Below are positions 48,115-57,925 of a DNA stretch of 64,000 nucleotides, in pieces. The notes beneath the pieces were generated by a model. It ran no database searches. It was given only the letters and a program-made list of their open reading frames with translations, and had not been told where the DNA came from. Both the position numbers and the translations under genes were made by a program. Within the stretch, counting starts at the first letter, position 1; every line of letters starts with the position of its first letter. The stretch is from Salinicola acroporae (GTDB lineage Bacteria; Pseudomonadota; Gammaproteobacteria; Pseudomonadales; Halomonadaceae): the NCBI RefSeq assembly GCF_003206615.1, contig NZ_PZJW01000004.1, positions 186,001 through 250,000 on the forward strand, read 5' to 3'.

Positions 48115-49788
48115 TCAGTGGGCCGAACGCTGACTGGCCGCCAGCATCTCGCGCGCATGAGCCAGTGTGCGATTGGAAAGCTTGACGCCACCCAGCATCC
48201 TCGCCAGTTCGCGTACTCGCCCGGCTTCGTCCAGTTGAGACATCAGCGTGCGGGTCGCATCGTCGCTGGAGTGCTTCTCGATATGCAGGTGCTGATGCGC
48301 CTGCGCGGCCACTTGCGGCAGGTGGGTCACGGTCATGACCTGGGCATTGCTGCCCAGCCGGCGCAGCAGTTGCCCGACGATCTCGGCGGTAGCGCCGGAA
48401 ATGCCGACGTCGACCTCGTCGAAGACCAGCGTCGCCAGGGTGCTGTGGCTGGCGGCAACGACCTGAATCGCCAGGCTGACGCGAGAGAGTTCGCCGCCCG
48501 AGGCGACCTTGGCCAGCGGCCGGGTCGGTTGGCCCGGGTTGGCGCTGATCTGCAGGCTGACCCGGTCCAGGCCGTGGGGCTGGGGCGTCTCCAGCGGCGA
48601 GACATCGACGGCGAAGCGCGCCTTGTCCATTCCCAAAAACGCCAGCTGCTCCTGAACCTGGCGGGCGAAGACCTTGGCGGTGCGCTGTCGCGTTTCGCTG
48701 ATCTCCCTGGCGCTGTTGCGGTATTGCTGGCGTAGGTCGTCGAGCCGGGCCCTCAGCGTCTCGAGGTCATTGTCACCGCCGTCGAGCGCTTCCAGCTCTT
48801 CCCGCAGCCGGCGATGCAGCCCACTCAACTCCTCCGGCATGACGTGATGCTTGCGCGCGATACGGTGAATCTCGCCGAGGCGTTCCTCGACCCAGGCCAG
48901 CCGCTGCGGATCGAGCTCCGTCGACTCGACGAAATGGTGCAGTTCACGGGCCGCTTCCTCGATCTGGATCTGGGCATCGTTGAGCATGCCCAGTGCCTCC
49001 GACAGCGCACCGCGGTCGCTGCCCGGCACCCTGGACAGCCGCTGGGTCGCCTGTGACAGCAGCGTCGACGCGCCATGTTCGTCGTGGTCGCAGCTGTCCG
49101 CCGCGAACTGTGCCTCGCGCAGGCTCTCCTCGAGGTGAGCCAGGGTCTCCTGCTCCTGTTCCAGGCCGGCGAGTTCGTCGGCCTGGAGATCGAGTTGATC
49201 CAGCTCCTCGACCTGATAGCGCAGCAACTGGCGCTTGGCTTGGCGCTCCTCGTCATTCTCGCTGCGTTGGCGATACTGCCGACGCAATGCATGCCACTGC
49301 CGATGAAGATCGCCAAGCTCGGCGACTGCCTTGTGATGACCGGCGGCGTCGTCGAGCAGGCGACGGTGGGTATCCTCGTTGAGCAGCGCTTGGTGCGCAT
49401 GCTGGCTGTGCACGTCGATCAGGCACTCGCCCAGTTCACGCAGGTCGGCGATGGTGCAGGGCTGGCCGTTGATCCACGCCTTGGAGCGTCCGTTGGCGGT
49501 GACGACGCGGCGAAGCAGACAGTCGTCCGTCGCCAGTTCGCGGGCGGCCAGCCACGCCCTGGCGTCTTCTCGCTCGGCGATGTCGAAGCGCGCGCTCAGA
49601 TCGGCGCGGTCGGCGCCGTGGCGCACGCCGCCGGCATCGGCCCGCTCTCCCAGGCAGAGGCCCAGCGCGCCGAGCAGGATCGACTTGCCGGCTCCGGTCT
49701 CGCCGGTGATGGCGGTCATGCCGGCCTGAAACTCCAGGTCCAGCGTGTCGACGATAGCGAAGTCACGAATGGCGAGTTGGATCAGCAT
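48115..49788 (-). CDS. recN: DNA repair protein RecN
   Basis: This is an SMC-like ATPase (557 residues; E. coli 553) acting in double-strand break repair. Walker A is GETGAGKS at residues about 29-36. The long central coiled coil includes LLRYQVEELDQLDLQADEL, and the C-terminal half has the signature region ASGGELSRVSLAIQVV and Walker B LVFDEVDVGISG. A LexA box overlaps its promoter (49856-49871), as expected for an SOS gene. Confidence 0.95.
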   Translation of the reverse strand: MLIQLAIRDFAIVDTLDLEFQAGMTAITGETGAGKSILLGALGLCLGERADAGGVRHGADRADLSARFDIAEREDARAWLAARELATDDCLLRRVVTANGRSKAWINGQPCTIADLRELGECLIDVHSQHAHQALLNEDTHRRLLDDAAGHHKAVAELGDLHRQWHALRRQYRQRSENDEERQAKRQLLRYQVEELDQLDLQADELAGLEQEQETLAHLEESLREAQFAADSCDHDEHGASTLLSQATQRLSRVPGSDRGALSEALGMLNDAQIQIEEAARELHHFVESTELDPQRLAWVEERLGEIHRIARKHHVMPEELSGLHRRLREELEALDGGDNDLETLRARLDDLRQQYRNSAREISETRQRTAKVFARQVQEQLAFLGMDKARFAVDVSPLETPQPHGLDRVSLQISANPGQPTRPLAKVASGGELSRVSLAIQVVAASHSTLATLVFDEVDVGISGATAEIVGQLLRRLGSNAQVMTVTHLPQVAAQAHQHLHIEKHSSDDATRTLMSQLDEAGRVRELARMLGGVKLSNRTLAHAREMLAASQRSAH

Positions 49789-49855
49789 GCGGCCTCCTGC
49801 GGGGCGATGGCGGCGATACGGTCAGCGGGCGGTGGATGATCGGTCATTCAGGTTT

Positions 49856-49891
49856 CTGGTTGTTTATACAGTAGTCGAAAATGGCCTTCAA
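49856..49891 (-). promoter_or_regulatory. recN promoter with LexA (SOS) box
   Basis: On the minus strand TTGAAG (49891-49886) and TATAAA (49868-49863) are spaced 17 bases. The 16-base CTGTATAAACAACCAG (49871-49856) covers the -10 and matches the LexA consensus CTGT-N8-ACAG except for one outer base. Repression of recN until DNA damage is the inferred behaviour. Confidence 0.75.
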
Positions 49892-49921
49892 CGGCTGTCG
49901 TGATGGTGTGGTGACGAAACG

Positions 49922-49949
49922 CTTGAGATCTGAATCGATAGCCCCATAT
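49922..49949 (+). promoter_or_regulatory. Sigma-32 heat-shock promoter of grpE
   Basis: CTTGAGA (49922-49928), a 13-base spacer and CCCCATAT (49942-49949) match the sigma-32 consensus CTTGAAA/CCCCATNT closely, about 60 bases before grpE. Confidence 0.85.
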
Positions 49950-50009
49950 AGGCAGACAACTTCCGACGCTTGTCGAATCGCTGTCACAACACCTTGCCAG
50001 GAGAGATTC

Positions 50010-50642
50010 ATGGCTAGAGATCCGCAGAACCCCGTAGACGAAGAACTCGAGCGCGCCGAACGCGACGGCGAGCCCCAGCACCAGTCCACCAACGAGACGT
50101 TGGACGGCGATCTGGAGCAGTTCGCGGAGTCGCTCGAACACGAGGCGGATGACCTCGAGGGGGAGGCCAACCCCGAGGCCGAGGTTCTGGCCGCCCGAGT
50201 CGAGGAGCTCGAGCAGGCGCTGGCGGATGCCAAGGATCAGTCGATGCGCGCCGCTGCCGAGGCGCAGAACGCGCGTCGTCGCGCCGAGCAGGACGCCGAC
50301 AAGGCGAAGAAGTTCGCGCTCGAGAAGTTCGTCAAGGAGCTGCTGCCGGTGGTCGACAGCCTGGAGAAGGGGCTGGAGAGCATGCAGGAGGTCGACGAGA
50401 CCCACCGCGAAGGTGTCTCGATGACGCTCCGCATGCAGCTCGACGTACTGGGCAAGTTCGGTGTCGAGCAGCTCGATCCGCAGGGTGAGCCGTTCGATCC
50501 GCAGTTCCACGAAGCCATGACCATGGTTCCCAATCCGGAACTGGAACCCAATACCGTGATGGACGTCATGCAGAAGGGCTACACCCTCAACGGCCGGCTG
50601 ATTCGGCCGGCGATGGTCGTGGTCAGCAAGGCGGCGGGGTAG
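50010..50642 (+). CDS. grpE: Nucleotide exchange factor GrpE
   Basis: This is the DnaK co-chaperone releasing ADP (210 residues). An acidic N-terminal tail precedes the long coiled coil ([20 protein letters not shown]). The beta-domain follows, with [16 protein letters not shown] and [20 protein letters not shown]. The open frame extends upstream, but ATG 50010 has CCAGGAGAGATTC before it. It is the first of grpE-dnaK-dnaJ, with its own sigma-32 promoter. Confidence 0.96.
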   Translation: MARDPQNPVDEELERAERDGEPQHQSTNETLDGDLEQFAESLEHEADDLEGEANPEAEVLAARVEELEQALADAKDQSMRAAAEAQNARRRAEQDADKAKKFALEKFVKELLPVVDSLEKGLESMQEVDETHREGVSMTLRMQLDVLGKFGVEQLDPQGEPFDPQFHEAMTMVPNPELEPNTVMDVMQKGYTLNGRLIRPAMVVVSKAAG

Positions 50643-50694
50643 AGGGCCGGGCGCCGCGGCCGGGCCGATACTGCAACTGAGTGTCGGTGGGGAC

Positions 50695-50722
50695 TTGAAA
50701 GGCGCCGGCCAGCCCCCACATA
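50695..50722 (+). promoter_or_regulatory. Sigma-32 heat-shock promoter of dnaK
   Basis: CTTGAAA (50695-50701), a 13-base spacer and CCCCACAT (50715-50722) form a near-consensus sigma-32 promoter in the 153-base grpE-dnaK gap, so dnaK can be induced independently of grpE. Confidence 0.85.
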
Positions 50723-50795
50723 GCAAGCAATCGCGCAGCAAGCGCCGTCATCCAAACGAATTGAGTCGTCAACGAATAGTTAGAGGTGAGGAATT

Positions 50796-52736
50796 ATGGG
50801 ACGCATCATTGGCATCGACCTGGGTACGACCAACTCCTGTGTCGCCGTACTCGATGGTGACAAGACTCGTGTGATCGAGAACGCCGAAGGTGGCCGCACG
50901 ACGCCTTCCATCATCGCGTATACCGATGACGGCGAAACACTGGTCGGTCAGGCGGCCAAGCGTCAGGCGGTCACCAACCCGACCAACACGCTCTACGCCA
51001 TCAAGCGTCTGGTCGGCCGCAAGTTCAAGGACGATGTCGTCCAGAAAGACATCAAGATGGTGCCTTACGAGATCGTCGAAGCCGACAACGGCGACGCCTG
51101 GGTCAAGGTCAACGACAACAAGTTGGCTCCGCCGCAGGTCAGCGCCGAAGTGCTGAAAAAGATGAAGAAGACCGCCGAGGACTATCTCGGTGAAGAAGTC
51201 ACCGAAGCGGTCATCACCGTGCCGGCCTACTTCAACGACTCCCAGCGTCAGGCGACCAAGGATGCCGGTCGCATCGCCGGTCTCGAGGTCAAGCGCATCA
51301 TCAACGAGCCGACCGCGGCCGCGCTGGCCTACGGCATGGACCGCTCCACCGGCGACCGCACCATCGCGGTCTATGACCTGGGTGGCGGGACCTTCGACAT
51401 CTCGATCATCGAAGTGGCCGACGTCGATGGCGAGAAGCAGTTCGAGGTGCTGGCGACCAACGGTGATACCTTCCTGGGTGGCGAGGACTTCGACCTCAAG
51501 CTGATCGACTATCTCGTCCAGCAGTTCAAGAGCGACTCCGGCATCGATCTGTCCGGCGACAGCCTTGCCATGCAGCGTCTGAAGGAAGCTGCCGAGAAGG
51601 CCAAGATCGAGCTCTCCTCTGCCCAGCAGACCGAAGTCAACCTGCCCTACATCACGGCAGACAACACCGGTCCCAAGCACCTGGCGATCAAGGTCACTCG
51701 CGCCAAGCTGGAATCACTGGTCGAGGATCTGGTCCAGCGTTCGCTCGGGCCGTGCAAGACTGCGATGGAAGACGCCGGTCTCTCCAACAGCGAGATTCAC
51801 GACGTGATCCTGGTCGGTGGCCAGACCCGCATGCCGATGGTGCAGCAGAAGGTCGCCGAGTTCTTCGGCAAGGAAGCGCGCAAGGACGTCAATCCGGACG
51901 AAGCCGTGGCCATGGGCGCCGCGATCCAGGGTGGCGTACTCGGCGGTGACGTCAAGGACGTGCTGCTGCTCGACGTCACGCCGTTGACGCTGGGTATCGA
52001 GACGTTGGGTGGCGTGATGACCCCGCTGATCGAGAAGAACACCACGATCCCGACCAAGAAGACCCAGACCTTCTCCACTGCGGAAGACAACCAGACGGCG
52101 GTGACCATTCACGCGCTGCAGGGTGAGCGCAAGCAGGCTGGCCAGAACAAGTCGCTGGGCCGTTTCGACCTTGCCGACATTCCGCCGGCGCCGCGTGGTG
52201 TGCCGCAGATCGAGGTTGCCTTCGATCTCGACGCCAACGGTATTCTCAACATCACGGCCAAGGACAAGGCGACCGGCAAGGAACAGTCGATCGTGATCAA
52301 GTCCTCCAGCGGTCTCTCCGACGAGGAGATCGACCAGATGGTCAAGGATGCCGAGGCCCACGAAGCCGAGGACAAGAAGTTCGAGGAACTGGTCCAACTG
52401 CGCAACCAGGCCGACGGCATGATCCACGCCTCGCGCAAGACGCTGGAAGAGGCTGGCGACAAGGTCGACGCCGACGAAAAGAGCAAGATCGAGACCGCCA
52501 TCGGCGAGCTCGAGGAAGCGCTCAAGGGCGACGACAAGGATGCCATCCAGGCCAAGCTCGACGCGCTCACCGAAGCGTCCGGCAACCTGGCGCAGAAGAT
52601 GTATGCCGAGCAGGGTGAAGGTGCCGGCGCGCAGGCCGAGCAGCCGAGCGACGACACCCAGGCCAGCGGCAAGAAAGAGGATGACGTGGTTGACGCCGAG
52701 TTCGAAGAAGTCAACGACGATCAGAAAAAGCAATAA
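50796..52736 (+). CDS. dnaK: Chaperone protein DnaK (Hsp70)
   Basis: This is the ATP-dependent Hsp70 (646 residues). Nucleotide-binding domain motifs are [29 protein letters not shown] and [11 protein letters not shown]; the linker [19 protein letters not shown] and the substrate-binding domain follow. The C-terminus is Gly/Gln/Asp-rich and acidic, ending in an EEVND-containing tail as in proteobacterial DnaK. AGAGGTGAGGAATT precedes the ATG. Confidence 0.98.
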   Translation: MGRIIGIDLGTTNSCVAVLDGDKTRVIENAEGGRTTPSIIAYTDDGETLVGQAAKRQAVTNPTNTLYAIKRLVGRKFKDDVVQKDIKMVPYEIVEADNGDAWVKVNDNKLAPPQVSAEVLKKMKKTAEDYLGEEVTEAVITVPAYFNDSQRQATKDAGRIAGLEVKRIINEPTAAALAYGMDRSTGDRTIAVYDLGGGTFDISIIEVADVDGEKQFEVLATNGDTFLGGEDFDLKLIDYLVQQFKSDSGIDLSGDSLAMQRLKEAAEKAKIELSSAQQTEVNLPYITADNTGPKHLAIKVTRAKLESLVEDLVQRSLGPCKTAMEDAGLSNSEIHDVILVGGQTRMPMVQQKVAEFFGKEARKDVNPDEAVAMGAAIQGGVLGGDVKDVLLLDVTPLTLGIETLGGVMTPLIEKNTTIPTKKTQTFSTAEDNQTAVTIHALQGERKQAGQNKSLGRFDLADIPPAPRGVPQIEVAFDLDANGILNITAKDKATGKEQSIVIKSSSGLSDEEIDQMVKDAEAHEAEDKKFEELVQLRNQADGMIHASRKTLEEAGDKVDADEKSKIETAIGELEEALKGDDKDAIQAKLDALTEASGNLAQKMYAEQGEGAGAQAEQPSDDTQASGKKEDDVVDAEFEEVNDDQKKQ

Positions 52737-52765
52737 CCACGACGTCTGACGCCGTGTGATCGGCA

Positions 52766-52798
52766 GTAGCGCGGGAGCCAGGACGACTCCCGCGTTGC
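52766..52798 (+). terminator. Hairpin in the dnaK-dnaJ gap
   Basis: CGCGGGAG and CTCCCGCG pair over an interior loop of nine bases, extended by weaker pairs. No T-run follows, so it is more likely an attenuating or mRNA-stabilising hairpin that sets the DnaK:DnaJ ratio than a full terminator. Confidence 0.45.
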
Positions 52799-52834
52799 TG
52801 TTTGCACGGCACCGACACGGAGGCGGACTCAGTA

Positions 52835-53980
52835 ATGTCCCAACGTGACTACTACGAAGTATTGGGCGTCGACAAGGGCGCCGACGGCAAGGACATCAAG
52901 AAAGCCTATCGTCGGCTGGCGCAGAAGTACCATCCGGATCGCAATCCGGAAGATCAGCAGGCAGCGGAGAAATTCCGAGAGGTTTCCGATGCCTACGAAG
53001 TGCTCTCCGACGATCAGAAGCGCGCGGCCTACGACCAGTTCGGTCATGCCGGCGTCGACGGCCAGGCCGGCGGATTTGGCGGCGGCGGTTTCGGCGGCGC
53101 CGGAGCCGGTGGCTTCAGCGATATCTTCGGTGATGTCTTCGGCGACATCTTCGGGGGCGGCGGCGGCCGCCGCAATCCCAATGCGCCGCAACGCGGCAGC
53201 GACCTGCGCTACAACCTCGAGCTCGACCTCGAGAACGCTGTGTTCGGCACCACCGTCGACATTCGCGTGCCGCGTCACGTCGAGTGCGGGCACTGCGACG
53301 GCAATGGCGCCGAGCCGGGGTCGAGCAAGGAGACCTGCCCGACCTGCCACGGCCAGGGTCAGGTGCGGATGCAGCAGGGTTTCTTTGCCGTCCAGCAGAC
53401 CTGTCCGACCTGTCACGGCAGCGGCCAGAGCATCAAGGTGCCTTGCCGCAAGTGTCATGGCGAAGGCCGCGTCCGCGAGACCCGCACGCTATCGGTGAAG
53501 ATCCCGGCCGGAGTGGATACCGGCGATCGCATCCGGCTCAATGCCGAAGGCGAATCCGGGCTCAACGGCGGCCCCGCGGGGGATCTCTACGTCCAGGTCG
53601 AGATCAAGCCGCACCCGATCTTCGAGCGCGACGGCCGGCATCTGCACTGCGAAGTGCCGATCAACTTCGTCGATGCGGCGCTGGGTGGCGAGCTCGAGGT
53701 GCCGACGCTGGAGGGCCGCGTCAAGCTCAAGATCCCGCCCGAGACCCAAACCGGCAAGCTGTTCCGGCTGCGCGGCAAGGGCGTCAAGCCCGTGCGCGGC
53801 GGCCCGGCCGGCGATCTGCTGTGCAAGGTGGTGACCGAAACCCCGGTCAACCTCAACGAAGAGCAGAAAGATCTGCTGCGCAAGTTCCAGGACAGCCTGG
53901 GCAGCGCCAGCCGACACTCGCCCAAGAAAGAGGGCTGGTTCGATGGCGTGAAGCGTTTCTTCGAGGACATGAAGCCCTGA
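52835..53980 (+). CDS. dnaJ: Chaperone protein DnaJ (Hsp40)
   Basis: This is a DnaK co-chaperone (381 residues). The J domain carries HPD in [10 protein letters not shown]; a Gly/Phe-rich region [12 protein letters not shown] follows. Four CxxCxGxG-type zinc motifs begin at [24 protein letters not shown] and CRKCHGEG. The C-terminal substrate domains follow. The ATG at 52835 lies after GGAGG; an earlier in-frame start would add non-J sequence. Confidence 0.97.
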   Translation: MSQRDYYEVLGVDKGADGKDIKKAYRRLAQKYHPDRNPEDQQAAEKFREVSDAYEVLSDDQKRAAYDQFGHAGVDGQAGGFGGGGFGGAGAGGFSDIFGDVFGDIFGGGGGRRNPNAPQRGSDLRYNLELDLENAVFGTTVDIRVPRHVECGHCDGNGAEPGSSKETCPTCHGQGQVRMQQGFFAVQQTCPTCHGSGQSIKVPCRKCHGEGRVRETRTLSVKIPAGVDTGDRIRLNAEGESGLNGGPAGDLYVQVEIKPHPIFERDGRHLHCEVPINFVDAALGGELEVPTLEGRVKLKIPPETQTGKLFRLRGKGVKPVRGGPAGDLLCKVVTETPVNLNEEQKDLLRKFQDSLGSASRHSPKKEGWFDGVKRFFEDMKP

Positions 53981-54001
53981 CATCGTCGCCGTTCAGTTGA
54001 C

Positions 54002-54040
54002 AAAGCCCCGCCCGGGTTCGCCTGAGCGGGGCTGTGTCTT
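54002..54040 (+). terminator. Terminator after dnaJ
   Basis: AGCCCCGC and GCGGGGCT form an 8-bp stem with a 14-base loop, followed by the modest T-rich GTGTCTTTG. It is in the position expected for the end of the heat-shock operon. Confidence 0.6.
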
Positions 54041-54091
54041 TGTGATGGTGCGCGCTACAGTCGAAGGTCTCGCTCTGGAGATGTCATCATC

Positions 54092-54715
54092 ATGGATCTG
54101 CTGACCTTCGCCCTGGCCGCTTTGGGCTTCGCCTACTTGCCCGGTCCGGCCATGCTCTATACCGCCGCGCAGACCCTGGGGCGCGGCAAGCGAGCCGGCT
54201 GGTTCGCGGTACTGGGCGTGCATCTTGGCTGCTACGTGCATGTGGTGGCAGCGACGCTGGGGCTGGCGGCGCTGTTCGCGGCGGTGCCCCCGGCCTATGT
54301 GGCGATGAAAGTGATCGGCGGGGTGTATCTGCTCTGGGCGGGCGTGCGACTGTGGCGTCAGGGCCTGGGGGGCGAGGCGCCGCCGCTTGGATCACGTGCC
54401 TCCGCACGGCGAGTGCTGCGCGACAGCTTCCTGGTCGAGGTGCTCAACCCCAAGACCGCGCTGTTCTTCGTCGCCTTCCTGCCGCAGTTCGTGCAGCCCC
54501 AGGCCGATCTCGCCATGACCTGGCAACTGCTCGGCCTGGGCGTGGCCACCAACCTGATCTTCTCCTCCGCCGACGTGGTCACGGTACTGCTGGCCGCACC
54601 GCTGCGGCGCTGGTTCACCGCCGGCAGTAGCCGAGGCTCGCGCTGGCTGCAGCGCCTCGGCGGTGGTGTGCTGGGCGGGCTGGGCGTCAATACCCTGGTC
54701 CATGCCAGCCGCTAG
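54092..54715 (+). CDS. LysE/RhtB family amino acid exporter
   Basis: This is a 207-residue membrane protein of the LysE superfamily with about six helices. Signatures are FAYLPGPAMLYTAAQTLGRG at the N-terminus and FLVEVLNPKTALFFVAFLPQF in the middle. Such carriers export homoserine, threonine or other amino acids; the substrate here is unknown. Its TAG stop shares bases with the convergent fdsD stop (CTAG at 54712-54715). Confidence 0.9.
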   Translation: MDLLTFALAALGFAYLPGPAMLYTAAQTLGRGKRAGWFAVLGVHLGCYVHVVAATLGLAALFAAVPPAYVAMKVIGGVYLLWAGVRLWRQGLGGEAPPLGSRASARRVLRDSFLVEVLNPKTALFFVAFLPQFVQPQADLAMTWQLLGLGVATNLIFSSADVVTVLLAAPLRRWFTAGSSRGSRWLQRLGGGVLGGLGVNTLVHASR

Positions 54716-55005
54716 CCCGCGTCGGAGGTCTCTTCCCAGTCCTTGACGGTCGACGACATGGTCTTCAGCTGGGCGATCGCGAGACGCGATACCGGGCTCA
54801 ACTCGCTGCCATCCGCGTCGGCGTAGGCGATGATGTCGCGCTTCATGGGGCGTGCCCAGAACTTCTTGAGGTGCGTGGCGACCCGTTCGGCCGCCTGGGT
54901 GTCATCACCATGGTGCAGATTGTTGGCGCTGATCTGGTTGACCATCTTGATCAGCGGCGCGGTGGGTCCGCCATGGCTCGAATCATTCATGCTCGAATCG
55001 CTCAT
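54712..55005 (-). CDS. fdsD: Formate dehydrogenase delta subunit
   Basis: This is a small subunit of NAD-dependent formate dehydrogenase (97 residues from the chosen start), thought to assist assembly or stability. The core LIKMVNQISANN and RVATHLKKFWARPMKRDI is typical of FdsD. ATG 55005 has AGGGAG before it. A longer form from ATG 55047 would overlap the fdsA stop by four bases and add 14 residues. It is last of the fdsGBAD operon. Confidence 0.86.
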   Translation of the reverse strand: MSDSSMNDSSHGGPTAPLIKMVNQISANNLHHGDDTQAAERVATHLKKFWARPMKRDIIAYADADGSELSPVSRLAIAQLKTMSSTVKDWEETSDAG

Positions 55006-55043
55006 CTCGCGCTCCCTGGCACCGGAAGAGTGGCCGGCAGCGC

Positions 55044-57923
55044 TCATTTGAGCGCCACCTCTGCGGATTCCAGATAACGCTGCTGGCGTTCGTCGAAACG
55101 CTGGAAATGCTGCTGCCAGGACGAAGGCTGAGAGACCTTCTCCACCTGCACCGCCGTCACCTTGTACTCCGGGCAGTTGGTGGCCCAGTCGGAGTTGTCG
55201 GTGGTGATCACGTTGGCCCCGCTGCCGGGATGGTGGAAGGTGGTGTAGACCACCCCCGGCGCCATGCGATCGCTGACCCGGCAGCGCAGCACCGTGCGTC
55301 CGACACGGCTGCTGATGCCCAGCCAGTCGCCGTCGTACAGGCCACGGACCTCGGCATCCGAGGGATGAATCTCCAGTACGTCCTCGGCGTGCCAGGCGCT
55401 GTTGGCAGTGCGCCGGGTCTGGGCCCCCACGTTGTACTGGCTGAGAATGCGGCCGGTGGTCAGCAGCAGCGGGTAGCGTCGGCTGGCGCGCTCCTCGGTG
55501 GCGACGTACTCGGTGATCGCGAAGTTGCCCTTGCCGATGGGGAAGTCCAGCGCATGCATGGTCGGCGTGCCGTCGGGGAAGGCGTCGTTGCACGGCCACT
55601 GGATGCTGCCGAGTTTTTCCAGCTTGGCGTAGCTGACCCCGGTGAAGGTCGGCGTGAGGCTGGCGATCTCGTCCATGATCTCGGACGGATGGGTATAGTG
55701 CATCGGATAGCCCAGGGCGTTGGCCAGGTCCTGGGTGACCTCCCAGTCCTCCTTGCCGGCCACCGGCGGCATCACCCGGCGCACCCGGTTGATACGCCGC
55801 TCGGCGTTGGTGAAGGTGCCGTTCTTCTCGAGGAAGGTGGCCCCCGGCAGCAGCACGTGGGCGTACTTGGCGGTCTCGTTGAGGAAGATGTCCTGCACGA
55901 TCAGGCAGTCCAGCGCGCGCAGGGCCGACTCCACGTGCTGGGTGTTGGGGTCCGACTGGGCGATATCCTCGCCCTGCACGTAGAGCGCCTTGAAGGTGCC
56001 GGCGATCGCAGCGTCGAACATGTTGGGGATGCGCAGCCCCGGCTCGTCGTCCAGCGGGGTGTGCCAGACCGCCTCGAACTTCTCGCGCACCGCCGGGTCG
56101 GCGACGTGCTGGTAGCCGGGCAGCTCATGCGGGAAGGAGCCCATGTCGCAGGAGCCCTGGACGTTGTTCTGACCGCGCAGCGGGTTGACGCCGACCCCTT
56201 CGCGGCCGATGTTGCCGGTGGCCATGGCGAGGTTGGCGATGCCCATCACCATGGTCGAGCCCTGGCTGTGCTCGGTCACGCCGAGACCGTAGTAGATCGC
56301 CCCGTTGCCGGCGGTGGCATAGGCGCGAGCGGCTTCGCGGACCGTGGCCGCCGGCACGCCGGTCTCGGCTTCCAGCGCCTCGGGGGCATTGCGCGGCTCG
56401 CTGATGAAGGCGCGCCACTGCTGGTAGGCGTCGCCTTCGCAGCGTCGTGCGATGAAGTCGTGATCCTCCAGCCCCTCGGTGACCACCACGTGGGCCAGGG
56501 CATTGACCAGCGCCACGTTGGTGCCGGGCTTGAGCGGCAGGTGCAGGCTCTTGCCGCCGTGGGGTGTCTTGAGCAGGTCGATCCGCCGCGGGTCGGCGAC
56601 GATCAGGGTCGCCCCCTGACGCAGGCGGCGCTTCATCTGCGAGGCGAACACCGGGTGGGCGTCGGTGGGGTTGGCGCCGATCACCAGGATGGTGTCGGCC
56701 TTCATCACCGAATCGAAGGTCTGGGTACCGGCGGATTCGCCCAGAGTGGTCTTCAGCCCGTAGCCGGTGGGCGAGTGGCACACCCGCGCACAGGTATCGG
56801 TGTTGTTGTTGCCGAAGGCGGCGCGGATCAGCTTCTGCACCAGATAAGTCTCCTCGTTGGTGCAGCGCGAGGAGGTGATGCCGCCGACGCTTTCGCGCCC
56901 GTACTGGGTCTGGATCTCGCGCAGACGCCGGGCGGCGAAGCCGAGCGCCTCTTCCCACGAGACCGCACGCCACGGCTGATCGATCGAGTCGCGGATCATC
57001 GGCTCCTTGATGCGATCCTTGTGGGTGGCGTAGCCGAAGGCGAAGCGCCCCTTGACGCAGGAGTGGCCGTGGTTCGCGTCGCCGCCCTTGTAGGGCACCA
57101 TGCGCACCAGCTGGTCGCCCTTCATCTGCGCCTCGAACGAGCAGCCGACGCCGCAGTAGGCGCAGGTGGTGACCACGCTGTGCTCGGGCACGCCCTGCTC
57201 GATCACGCTCTTTTCCATCAGCGTCGAGGTGGGGCAGGCCTGCACGCAGGCGCCGCAGGAGACGCACTCGGAGTCCATGAACGGCTCGTTCTGCCCGGCG
57301 GCGACCTTGGAGTCGAAGCCGCGCCCCTCGATGGTCAGGGCGAAGGTGCCCTGGACCTCGTTGCAGGCGCGCACGCAGCGCGAGCAGACGATGCACTTGC
57401 TGGGGTCGAAGCTGAAGTAGGGGTTGGAGGCGTCGGTCTCGGCGTCGAGATGGTTGGCCCCCTCGAAGCCGTAGCGCACCTCGCGCAGGCCCACCGCGCC
57501 GGCCATGTCCTGCAGCTCGCAGTCACCGTTGGCGGGGCAGGTCAGACAGTCCAGCGGGTGATCGGAGATATAGAGCTCCATCACGTTGCGCCGCAGCTTG
57601 GCCAGCCGGGCGTTCTGGGTGGTGACTGCCATGCCCTCGCTGACCGGCGTGGTGCAGGAGGCCGGCAGACCGCGGCGGCCCTCGATCTCCACCGCGCACA
57701 GGCGGCACGAGCCGAACGCTTCGAGGTTGTCCGAGGCGCACAGCTTGGGAATGGTGATGCCGGCGAGCGCCGCGGCGCGCAGCACCGAGGTGCCTTCGGG
57801 CACGCTGATGCTGTGGCCGTCGATGGTCAGTGCCACCTGGGTCTCGGAGAAACGCGCCGGGGTACCCAGGTCGCGGGCGAACTGGGCGGCGTGGGATGCG
57901 TCGGGTTCGAAATATTGCAACAT
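55044..57923 (-). CDS. fdsA: NAD-dependent formate dehydrogenase alpha (molybdenum) subunit
   Basis: This is the catalytic subunit (959 residues) oxidising formate to CO2. The N-terminal 2Fe-2S domain (C62, C73, C76, C90) is followed by a NuoG-like 4Fe-4S region (HPLDCLTCPANGDC), two ferredoxin clusters (CIVCSRCVRAC, CVSCGACVQAC) and one more 4Fe-4S at CAYCGVGC. The bis-MGD domain then carries Mo-ligand Cys382 followed by His383 in RVCHSPTGYG. Cys in place of Sec and the 2Fe-2S domain place it in the oxygen-tolerant soluble FDH class. It lies two bases after fdsB. Confidence 0.94.
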   Translation of the reverse strand: MLQYFEPDASHAAQFARDLGTPARFSETQVALTIDGHSISVPEGTSVLRAAALAGITIPKLCASDNLEAFGSCRLCAVEIEGRRGLPASCTTPVSEGMAVTTQNARLAKLRRNVMELYISDHPLDCLTCPANGDCELQDMAGAVGLREVRYGFEGANHLDAETDASNPYFSFDPSKCIVCSRCVRACNEVQGTFALTIEGRGFDSKVAAGQNEPFMDSECVSCGACVQACPTSTLMEKSVIEQGVPEHSVVTTCAYCGVGCSFEAQMKGDQLVRMVPYKGGDANHGHSCVKGRFAFGYATHKDRIKEPMIRDSIDQPWRAVSWEEALGFAARRLREIQTQYGRESVGGITSSRCTNEETYLVQKLIRAAFGNNNTDTCARVCHSPTGYGLKTTLGESAGTQTFDSVMKADTILVIGANPTDAHPVFASQMKRRLRQGATLIVADPRRIDLLKTPHGGKSLHLPLKPGTNVALVNALAHVVVTEGLEDHDFIARRCEGDAYQQWRAFISEPRNAPEALEAETGVPAATVREAARAYATAGNGAIYYGLGVTEHSQGSTMVMGIANLAMATGNIGREGVGVNPLRGQNNVQGSCDMGSFPHELPGYQHVADPAVREKFEAVWHTPLDDEPGLRIPNMFDAAIAGTFKALYVQGEDIAQSDPNTQHVESALRALDCLIVQDIFLNETAKYAHVLLPGATFLEKNGTFTNAERRINRVRRVMPPVAGKEDWEVTQDLANALGYPMHYTHPSEIMDEIASLTPTFTGVSYAKLEKLGSIQWPCNDAFPDGTPTMHALDFPIGKGNFAITEYVATEERASRRYPLLLTTGRILSQYNVGAQTRRTANSAWHAEDVLEIHPSDAEVRGLYDGDWLGISSRVGRTVLRCRVSDRMAPGVVYTTFHHPGSGANVITTDNSDWATNCPEYKVTAVQVEKVSQPSSWQQHFQRFDERQQRYLESAEVALK

Positions 57924-57925
57924 GC

